A stretch of 25,463 bases of DNA from an uncultured Muribaculaceae bacterium. GTDB lineage: Bacteria > Bacteroidota > Bacteroidia > Bacteroidales > Muribaculaceae. The notes below the pieces were generated by a model. The model did not search any database. It saw only the letters and a list, made by a program, of their open reading frames with translations, and had not been told where the DNA came from. The position numbers were made by a program, and so were the translations under genes. The stretch lies in NCBI GenBank assembly GCA_910584905.1, contig CAJUCQ010000064.1:1-25463 (forward strand), given 5' to 3'. Positions within the stretch are counted from its first letter, which is position 1. Every line of letters begins with the position of its first letter. Positions 9,101 to 15,561 of the stretch are shown one piece after another.

Positions 9101-9715
9101 GGCAAAAACACCGTCGACGACCCCGGCGACCGCAAAGTGATAGGCAATATCCTTCCGCGCTACTCCTACACCTTCGGGGCGGACGCATCATGGCGCGGCA
9201 TTGATTTCTCGATTCTGTTTCAGGGCGTCGGCAAGCGCGACTGGTATCCCGGCGGCGGCAACTCCAACCTCTTCTGGGGCCTCTATTGCCGCCCGCACTC
9301 CACCTTTGTGTCGCAGCAGCTGCTCGACCAAGTGTGGAGCCCCGACAACCCCGACGCATACTTTCCATTCCCTCGCGGCATGGAGGCCTACTCGGCCAAC
9401 GCCAACTCCACCTTCGACGCCTCGAACTCGCACTACACCCTCACCTCGCCCAACACCCGCTACCTGCAGAGCGTGCGCTATCTGCGCCTTAAAAATCTCA
9501 CCATCGGCTATACGCTTCCCTGTCTGAAAAAGTGGGTTCAGCAGATCCGCGTCTACTTCACGGGCGAGAACCTCGCATACTGGTCGCCCCTTAAAAAGCA
9601 CTGCAAATACATCGACCCCGAAGGAGCCGTGTCGAAATCCGCGGAATATACCAACTCGGGTGAAGTGTACAACTTCAGCAAGATCTATTCCATAGGCGTC
9701 GACATCACATTTTAA
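6149..9715 (+). CDS. SusC/RagA-type TonB-dependent outer-membrane receptor with N-terminal STN signalling domain
   Basis: This 1188-residue protein is the outer-membrane import pore that pairs with SusD. In order it has a signal peptide (about 14-33), an STN (secretin/TonB N-terminus) domain at about 36-105, a carboxypeptidase-regulatory-like beta domain at about 119-192 (ISGTVVSASDGEPLIGASV), a TonB-box-like segment LNDVVVVGFGTQ at about 197-208, a plug ending in LKDASASAVYGAKASAGVVL at 297-316, and the beta-barrel to the terminal DITF. The STN domain marks a transducer that contacts a FecR anti-sigma factor; ordinary SusC proteins lack it. A second in-frame ATG at 6155 gives MKSKRF and is an equally plausible start. 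SusD follows 17 bases downstream, and the preceding fecR gene fits a sigma/anti-sigma/transducer circuit. Confidence 0.97.
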   Translation: MPMKSKRFSHARRKTGVTLAAVLVASLSLCAQALDFHVKNATVRESVMKLRHQSGMPVSVNADNADLDRHISIDINSAEPIDILREIFKGQKVECAEADGALVVRRAPEKSKNTASALPRISGTVVSASDGEPLIGASVMNKAEHQAVVTDIDGRYAIAARPGQELTVSYVGFREQHIKVGAQATVDIRMVENSEALNDVVVVGFGTQKKVNITGAVSVLDSEEINGRPVTSAAQALQGLDPAMNIGINTGRASSGYTIDIRGTASLNGGNPLILVDGVEMPLDRINPNDIESVSILKDASASAVYGAKASAGVVLVTTKSGAEQRTTVSYNGRFGWAKNTTSTDYITSGYEWGKAVDMFNYIYSGQKYLKYNDDDWAELEARRYDKTENPERPWVVVGEDGNYKYYGNFDWYGYLFRRTRPQQEHNVAIRGGNDRVNYYVSGRYYHADGLMNIVNDPFSSYNFRARMKVNISKRARFETNVNYFYGKSTWVGFTDIEKVFTNTSYGSSPLFVPLNPDGSIVHKTDVVNQGASVCGDYNLMINTGNNRNLEENNDIAIKNGLELDIAPGLKAHLNYAYRTKAEHVMHRRAGGVYSNGPDKFTEVNTGYFINRLAEIDSRSYRNTFEAYADYARRFATDHNFKVMAGVQYDHHNKRTKSVSREGLVSDELDDFDLATGETYTLTGGKTASKTLGVFGRVNYDYAGRYLVELSARGDGSSRFRKGHRWGFFPSGSLGWRMSEEKFWQPVSTWWNNSKLRLSVGSLGNQQVADFLFYDKITTGNFNNSFTFNGMDPLQYAAESNPVASDLTWEKVTTYDAGIDLAFLNNRLSATADYYIRRTTNMMMPGAALPGVYGVAAPKQNSADMRTNGWEVSVRWHDRAMLGGHSFNYGVNASVGDYKSVVTRFNNETRIIGTHYKGEQVGEIWGYTVDGLFASDEEAAAYQEKVDVSYFMTRIMSKGAPEYKKLVGGDLRYVDTNGDGAVNRGKNTVDDPGDRKVIGNILPRYSYTFGADASWRGIDFSILFQGVGKRDWYPGGGNSNLFWGLYCRPHSTFVSQQLLDQVWSPDNPDAYFPFPRGMEAYSANANSTFDASNSHYTLTSPNTRYLQSVRYLRLKNLTIGYTLPCLKKWVQQIRVYFTGENLAYWSPLKKHCKYIDPEGAVSKSAEYTNSGEVYNFSKIYSIGVDITF

Positions 9716-9732
9716 AGATTCTACGGTCAACA

Positions 9733-11490
9733 ATGAAAATCCACAATACGACATATATAGCCGGGGCACTCGCCCTCACGGGGCTTATGGCATCGTGCGA
9801 CCTCGACATGATGCCCGAATCGTCACTCAGCCCGGACACCTACTTCACCAAGGCCGCCGACCTCGAGCTGGCCACCAACCGCTTCTATCTCCTTGAGCCG
9901 GAATACAGCACCATCGACAACGAGCCTTCGGACCTCGCGGTGGACAAAAGCGCCTCCAATTCGCTCTACTACTCCAACATGCGCCCCGTGCCGGGGAGCG
10001 GCGGAGGCTGGTCGTGGGGCGACCTCCGCCACATCAACTACTATCTGCAGAACTCCGGCAACTGCAAAGACGAGGCCGCACGCGCGCAGTACGACGCCGT
10101 GGCGCGGTTCTGGCGCGCTTGGTTCTACTTCGAGAAAGTAAAGCGCTACGGCGACGTGCCTTGGCACAACGAGCCCATAGCGTCGTCGGACACGGAGCTT
10201 CTCAACAAAGCGCGCGACAGCCGCGCCCTTGTCGTCGACAGCATCTTGGCCGATCTCGACTTCGCCGCCGAATTTCTGCCTGCCACATCCGACGGATTCC
10301 ACCTCAACGCAAGTATCGCCAAAGCCTTCCGCTCGCGCGTGTGTCTCTTCGAGGGCACCTTCCGCAAGTATCACGCCGGGGATGCATTCAACCCCGAGAA
10401 CCTGCCGTGGCGGGCGCTCCTCGAAGAAGCCGCCGACGCCGCCCTCGACGTGATAGAATCGAAGCGCTACTCCATATCCAAAAACGGCACCACGCCCTAC
10501 TACTCGCTCTTCGTGGCCGAGACGGCCGACAGCCGCGAATACATCTTCGCCCGCAGCTACGGCGGCACTATCACCTCCGATGTCAACGCCATGCCCTTTT
10601 CGGGCGGCGGCAACAAGACCGGGGCCACCAAAGCCCTCGTGGCAAGCTATCTGATGAGCGACGGCTCGCGCTTTACCGACAAGGAAGGCTGGGAGACGAT
10701 GGAAATCCCTCAGGAGTTCAAGAACCGCGACCCGCGCCTTACGCAGACAATCGCAGGTCCCGGCTTCAAGACATGGGACACGGGCGAGAAATTCGACTAC
10801 AAGGTCGTCTACTCCGAGACGTGCTATCCCTTTGTCAAACACGTGCAGGGGCCGGCCAATCAGAAATCGGCAACGCAGGATATGCCCATCATCCGCTACG
10901 CCGAGGTGCTCCTGAACTACGCCGAAGCCAAGGCCGAACTGGAGACTCTCACTCAGGATGACCTCGATATAAGCATCGAGCCTATACGCAAGCGCGTCGG
11001 CATGCCGGGCATAGACCTCGCGGAAGCCAACGCCAATCCCGACCCCTTCCTGTGCTCGGAGGAATACGGCTACAGGAATGTGAGCGGAAGCAACAAAGGC
11101 GTCATCCTCGAAATACGCCGCGAGCGCTCCATCGAGCTTGTCAAAGAAGGTTTCCGCTGGGCCGACCTCATGCGCTGGCGCGAAGGTCAGCGCATGACCC
11201 GCGAGTTCACCGGAGCCTACTTCAGCGGCCCGGGCGCCTATGACCTCGACGGCGACGGCAAGAAGGACTTCGCCATCTACAAGGACCGCCCGATACGCGT
11301 CAGCGGCGTCACCCCCAAGAAAATCGGCACCGACATCTATCTCACCGACGGCGACAACGCCTGCGGCTATGTGCTCGGCGTATATGGCGTGACGCACGCG
11401 TTCAACGAAGACCGCGACTATCTCTTCCCGCTGCCCACCGACGACATCCAGCTCTCCGGCGGCAAACTTACGCAAAATCCCGGATGGTAA
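9733..11490 (+). CDS. SusD/RagB-type glycan-binding surface lipoprotein
   Basis: This 585-residue lipoprotein is predicted to cap the SusC pore and bind the glycan at the cell surface. The N-terminus has a type II signal peptide with lipobox LMASC, lipidated Cys at residue 22, and the acidic residues DLD just after it. The fold is all-alpha with TPR-like repeats. SusD signatures are visible: SSLSPDTYFTKAADLE near residues 30-45, AVARFWRAWFYFEKVKRYGDVPW near 115-140, IIRYAEVLLNYAEAKAE near 385-400, and EIRRERSIELVKEGFRWADLMRW near 460-480. It overlaps the GH31 gene at its stop codon (TAATG), so the two are likely translated together. The C-terminus ends LTQNPGW, as in many SusD proteins. Confidence 0.97.
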   Translation: MKIHNTTYIAGALALTGLMASCDLDMMPESSLSPDTYFTKAADLELATNRFYLLEPEYSTIDNEPSDLAVDKSASNSLYYSNMRPVPGSGGGWSWGDLRHINYYLQNSGNCKDEAARAQYDAVARFWRAWFYFEKVKRYGDVPWHNEPIASSDTELLNKARDSRALVVDSILADLDFAAEFLPATSDGFHLNASIAKAFRSRVCLFEGTFRKYHAGDAFNPENLPWRALLEEAADAALDVIESKRYSISKNGTTPYYSLFVAETADSREYIFARSYGGTITSDVNAMPFSGGGNKTGATKALVASYLMSDGSRFTDKEGWETMEIPQEFKNRDPRLTQTIAGPGFKTWDTGEKFDYKVVYSETCYPFVKHVQGPANQKSATQDMPIIRYAEVLLNYAEAKAELETLTQDDLDISIEPIRKRVGMPGIDLAEANANPDPFLCSEEYGYRNVSGSNKGVILEIRRERSIELVKEGFRWADLMRWREGQRMTREFTGAYFSGPGAYDLDGDGKKDFAIYKDRPIRVSGVTPKKIGTDIYLTDGDNACGYVLGVYGVTHAFNEDRDYLFPLPTDDIQLSGGKLTQNPGW

Positions 11491-13784
11491 TGAAGGCGCG
11501 TATTTTTGTCATAAGCCTCTTCGCGGCGGCCGCTACGGCGGCTGCCGCCGTGGAGCCGGCGATGCCGCCGCGGACCGAGGGCGGCAACCCGGTGGTGTGC
11601 GGCAACAAACGCATCACCCTTGTCACGCCCACGCTCATACGCCTTGAATATGCCGAGAACGGCCGGTTTCTCGATGCGCCCACGATGTTTGCCGTCAACC
11701 GCGACTCCATGATGCGCGAAGGCTTCTCAGTGACCGAGCTTGACGGAGGCCGGCGCGTGGAAATCAACACGGGAAAGGTGCGCATGGTGTTCAACAACGA
11801 CAACCTTCCGTTCGGGCAGGGCAACACCGAGTTTCATTTCACGCGTATGGGAAAGCCTGCAAAAGCCACCGCCCGCAATCTGCACTCCAAAACCAAACGG
11901 ATGAACCTCGGCGGCAGTATCGCCACTCTCGACGGCGTCGCCGGAGAAGTTCCGCTTGACGACGGCCTCCTAAGCGTCGACGGCTGGCACCACCTTATCG
12001 ACACGGGCACCGAGATTCTCACTCCCGACGGGTGGTTTGCGCGCCGCCCGGACAGCCACGTGCAGGACCAGTATTGCTTTATCTACGGCGACGACTTCCA
12101 TGCGCCCTTCGCCGACCTCGGCGTTATTTCGGGCCATGTGCCGATGACGCGCAAATACATGCACGGGATATGGTACTCGCGCTGGTATCCTTACGACGAC
12201 AATTATATCCGCGAGCTCACCGAGGGCTTCAGCGAGCACGGCTTCCCTCTCGACGTTCTTTCGATGGACATGGACTGGCACACCCTTGACGCCGAGGTAG
12301 GCGTCGGCCACAACAATACGGCGCTGGGCTGGACAGGCCACACTTGGAACCGCAAGCTCATCTCCGACCCCGCCGCCACCATAGCCGCCCTTCACGCCGA
12401 CAGCATCTACGTGTGTGTCAACGAGCATCCGCACGACGGTATCCGCCCTCATGAATACTGCTACGAAGCATTCATGAAAGCGATGGGCGAAGACCCGGCC
12501 TCGGGCAAGACCCTGCTTTTTGATGCCGGCGACCGTCGATATATGCGCAACTACATCGCCGAGAGCCGCCGCGAGAACCATGCCATAGGCGTCGACTTCT
12601 GGTGGCTCGACTGGCAACAGGACTATCTTTACCCCTACGTCCGGGGGTCGCACATGCGCCATGTGCCTTGGCTCAACCGCCTCTATTACGCCGACACCGA
12701 GCGCGACGGCCTGCGCGGCGCGGGCTATAGCCGCTGGGGCGGCTGGGGCGATCACCGCCACCCCATCAACTTCTCGGGCGACGCCCGCAGCAACTGGGAT
12801 GTGCTGACCTTTGAAGTGAAGCTCACCCAGACGTCGGGCAACGCCGGATGCTATTACTGGGCGCACGACATCGGCGGATTCGCGGGCGAGACACAGCCCG
12901 AGCTTCTTGCCCGCTGGAGCCAGTTCGGCGCCGTATCGGCGGCGCTCCGCACGCATGCCCACCGCGGCCCCAAAGCCGACCGGCGTCCTTGGATATGGGG
13001 CGAAAAAGCGAGCCGGAGCATGCTCAACTCCTACAGACTCCGCTCCGAACTTATGCCCTACATTTACAGCGCCGTTCGCCGCACACACGAGTCGATGCTG
13101 CCCTTCACGCGGTGCATGGCCGTGGACTGGCCCACCGACAGCATGGCCTTCGGGAGATACGGCCAATATATGCTCGGCGACATTCTCCTTGCCGCACCCG
13201 TCACAAGCCCGGGCACGGGCGCCGACTTCGAGGCAAGCAAAGAAGTGTGGTTTCCGCCCTGCGCCGACGGCGAAGGATGGTATGATTTCTTCACCGACGA
13301 GCGCCATGCCGGCGCGAGCGTGGCGTGCGTGACGAAAGACCTCTACAGTTTCCCGCTGTTTGTCCGCGGAGGCCGGGTGCTCCCGATGCAACCGTTCACT
13401 CAGCGCCCCGGGAGCCATAATCCCGAGCACCTTGTCCTGCGCGTGTATCCCGGCGCCGAGGGATGCGACAACACCGACCGCCTCTACGAAGACGACGGCG
13501 TCAGCGTCAAATATCTCAAGGGCGAATATGCCGTGACGCCGCTGCGATACAGCCAGCGCGACGGCAAGGTGACAATCACGGCGGGCGGCCTCGAAGGCAA
13601 CTACTCCGGCTGTCCTTCCCGGAGGGCCTACACAGTCGAGCTTGCCGGATTCGGCACCGTGAAGAAGATGAAAGTGAACGGCAAATCAAAGACCGTAAGC
13701 CGCGACGCCGACGGACGCATACGCGTCGAAATTCCGCGCCGCAAAATCACCGAACCGTTAAAAATCGAATTTCACCTGCAATGA
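11484..13784 (+). CDS. Glycoside hydrolase family 31 alpha-glycosidase with DUF5110-like C-terminus
   Basis: This 766-residue secreted enzyme removes terminal alpha-linked sugars with retention. A signal peptide covers about residues 1-22 (ending ATAAAA). An N-terminal beta-sandwich runs to about 220, then the GH31 barrel. Key segments are HGIWYSRWYPYD near 227-238, LSMDMDWH near 259-266, FWWLDWQQD at 372-380 with D376 as the likely nucleophile, NFSGDARSNWD at 429-439 with D433 as the likely acid/base, and GFAGETQPELLARW near 465-478. The C-terminal beta domains resemble DUF5110 (GRVLPMQ, YEDDG). The nucleophile motif WLDW differs from the classical alpha-glucosidase W-x-D-M/G-N-E, so specificity may differ (alpha-glucosidase, alpha-galactosidase or alpha-GalNAc-ase). 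The start may be the ATG at 11484 or at 11490; the second overlaps the SusD stop. Confidence 0.93.
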   Translation: MVMKARIFVISLFAAAATAAAAVEPAMPPRTEGGNPVVCGNKRITLVTPTLIRLEYAENGRFLDAPTMFAVNRDSMMREGFSVTELDGGRRVEINTGKVRMVFNNDNLPFGQGNTEFHFTRMGKPAKATARNLHSKTKRMNLGGSIATLDGVAGEVPLDDGLLSVDGWHHLIDTGTEILTPDGWFARRPDSHVQDQYCFIYGDDFHAPFADLGVISGHVPMTRKYMHGIWYSRWYPYDDNYIRELTEGFSEHGFPLDVLSMDMDWHTLDAEVGVGHNNTALGWTGHTWNRKLISDPAATIAALHADSIYVCVNEHPHDGIRPHEYCYEAFMKAMGEDPASGKTLLFDAGDRRYMRNYIAESRRENHAIGVDFWWLDWQQDYLYPYVRGSHMRHVPWLNRLYYADTERDGLRGAGYSRWGGWGDHRHPINFSGDARSNWDVLTFEVKLTQTSGNAGCYYWAHDIGGFAGETQPELLARWSQFGAVSAALRTHAHRGPKADRRPWIWGEKASRSMLNSYRLRSELMPYIYSAVRRTHESMLPFTRCMAVDWPTDSMAFGRYGQYMLGDILLAAPVTSPGTGADFEASKEVWFPPCADGEGWYDFFTDERHAGASVACVTKDLYSFPLFVRGGRVLPMQPFTQRPGSHNPEHLVLRVYPGAEGCDNTDRLYEDDGVSVKYLKGEYAVTPLRYSQRDGKVTITAGGLEGNYSGCPSRRAYTVELAGFGTVKKMKVNGKSKTVSRDADGRIRVEIPRRKITEPLKIEFHLQ

Positions 13785-15559
13785 AAGCCAGATTAAACAG
13801 CCTCCCGGTCATCGCGCTTGTGTTGTCGATGCTCATTCCATCGGCATCGTGGGGCCGCAGGCAGCTCAAAATACTTGCCATCGGCAACAGCTTCACCGTC
13901 GACGCCGTTCAGGACGACCTCGTGGCGCTCGCCGCGGCCGACAGCACCGACCTTATCATCGGCTACCCTTACAAGGGGGGCACCATGCTCAGTCAACATT
14001 ATGAATGGTTCATGGCCGATACAGCCGCCTACAACTACCGCAAGGTCGGGCCTGCGGGCATGTCCTCGCGACGCCCGCACACCACCCTGCGCGAGGCTGT
14101 CGCCGACGAGAGCTGGGACCATGTGATAATCCAGACCAACCACAGCGGCGCCGACGGCTTCCGCGAGACATACTACCCTTATTTCACGGCTCTTGCCGAC
14201 TCGATAACGAGCCTGCTGAGCACAGCGCCTGACAAGGTGACACGCGGACTTTACATGACATGGGCCTACGACAAGGACTCCGACTACAAGCACTTCGTGC
14301 GCTACGGCAATGACCAAGAGCGGATGTACAGCCTGCTTGTCGACGCCGCCGCCTTCGTAATGGCCGACGGCGCCGCGGACCTGCTCATTCCCGCCGGAAC
14401 GGCCATTCAGAATCTGCGCACCACGCGTGCGTTAGGCGACAGGATGAACCGCGACGGCTATCACATGAACCTCGACCACGGGCGCTATACCCTTGCCTGC
14501 GTATGGTACGAGGCTCTCACGGGCCGCCCTGTCATTGGCAACAGCTACCGCCCTGCCGAGCTCTCGCCGTTTCAGGCGGCGCTATGCCGGACAGCCGCGC
14601 ATCTTGCGGTGCAGCACCCCTTCGAAGTGACTGACATGAACGCCTTCGGCCCCGACCCCCTCCTCGAAGCCTTCGGCGACAATCTCCCGCCACGCTTCGA
14701 ACTCGGCACCACGATAGCGCCTTTGGGCGGCCTCGCCGGACTGACCTACACGAAATTCCGCAATCTTCGCAACAGCGGACTCAAACACGTGGAAATCTCT
14801 CTCACGGGCCTTGTCAACGGCGACAATCCCCTGCCGCACGACGAGCTGCGCCGCCGGTTTGTCGAAATCAAAGCCGCGGCCGACTCGGCCGGGGTGAATA
14901 TCAGGTCAATCCACATGCCTTACGGCGGCGACTGCGACCCGGCCGCTCTTGACGAGAAAACGAGGCGCGCAAGCGAGAAGAAGTATCGCGGCTATATCAA
15001 GCTTGTGGAGTGCCTCGCACCGGAGTATATCCTCTTCCATCCGTCGACTTCACACATGAGTCCGGGCGACAGGGCCGGACTCATGCGTCAGGCCGTAAAG
15101 ACTCTTAAAGCGCTCAACAAAGATGTGAAAAACATAGGCGCCCGCATCGTGGTAGAGAATCTTCGCGGGCCCAAGATTCAGCGTCCCGACGGCACCGAAC
15201 GCGGCCTCGGCCGCACCGTGGACGAGATGACGGAACTTATGGCGATGCTACCCGACGACATCTACGCCGTCGTGGACCTCAACCACATCGAGCATCCTGA
15301 GGATATGATCCGCGCCCTCGGCGGACGCATCCGCAGTCTCCATGTATGCGACAGCGACCAAAGCCGCGACTGCCATTTCCTGCCTTGGCGGGGCACCAAT
15401 GACTGGGCCGAAATCATCGCGGCACTTTATGAGACGGGCTACAACGGACCGTGGCTCTACGAAATCAAAGCAAAAGAAATCGAACAGCTTGCGGAAATGA
15501 CCTCGGCTTACGAACGGGCATACCGCGCTTACCTTGAAAAACTCCTTAACAAACAGTGA
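13781..15559 (+). CDS. Two-domain fusion: SGNH-like (DUF4886) hydrolase plus xylose-isomerase-like TIM barrel
   Basis: This 592-residue secreted protein starts at the ATG at 13781, which overlaps the GH31 stop by four bases; the frame is open further upstream, but those codons lie inside the GH31 gene. A signal peptide spans about 1-25 (ending SASWG). The first domain, about 28-280, resembles DUF4886/SGNH hydrolases: IGNSF with candidate Ser S37, QTNHSG near 118-123, and a C-terminal D-x-x-H (D225/H228 in DGYHMN), followed by TLACVWYEALTG. The second, about 305-585, resembles sugar-phosphate isomerase/epimerase TIM barrels, with possible metal ligands E459 (VVEN), D499 (VDLNH), H521 (SLHVCD) and E561 (YEIK). 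I read the first as a possible esterase. The second could be an isomerase, epimerase or lyase acting outside the cytoplasm. Both activities are inference from fold. Confidence 0.82.
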   Translation: MKARLNSLPVIALVLSMLIPSASWGRRQLKILAIGNSFTVDAVQDDLVALAAADSTDLIIGYPYKGGTMLSQHYEWFMADTAAYNYRKVGPAGMSSRRPHTTLREAVADESWDHVIIQTNHSGADGFRETYYPYFTALADSITSLLSTAPDKVTRGLYMTWAYDKDSDYKHFVRYGNDQERMYSLLVDAAAFVMADGAADLLIPAGTAIQNLRTTRALGDRMNRDGYHMNLDHGRYTLACVWYEALTGRPVIGNSYRPAELSPFQAALCRTAAHLAVQHPFEVTDMNAFGPDPLLEAFGDNLPPRFELGTTIAPLGGLAGLTYTKFRNLRNSGLKHVEISLTGLVNGDNPLPHDELRRRFVEIKAAADSAGVNIRSIHMPYGGDCDPAALDEKTRRASEKKYRGYIKLVECLAPEYILFHPSTSHMSPGDRAGLMRQAVKTLKALNKDVKNIGARIVVENLRGPKIQRPDGTERGLGRTVDEMTELMAMLPDDIYAVVDLNHIEHPEDMIRALGGRIRSLHVCDSDQSRDCHFLPWRGTNDWAEIIAALYETGYNGPWLYEIKAKEIEQLAEMTSAYERAYRAYLEKLLNKQ

Positions 15560-15561
15560 CT

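Noticed and set aside
9823..11475. 550-codon open frame on the minus strand across susD
   Set aside because: It is antisense to a certain SusD gene; GC-rich codon use keeps the opposite frame open. The translation shows no recognisable domain and no plausible start context.
11970..13430. 486-codon open frame on the minus strand across the GH31 gene
   Set aside because: Same antisense effect; the sense frame contains all GH31 catalytic motifs.
13463..13780. Upstream extension of the SGNH/TIM fusion frame
   Set aside because: These 106 codons lie in another frame of the GH31 gene and are Arg-rich nonsense. The ATG at 13781 gives a clean signal peptide and a stop/start overlap.
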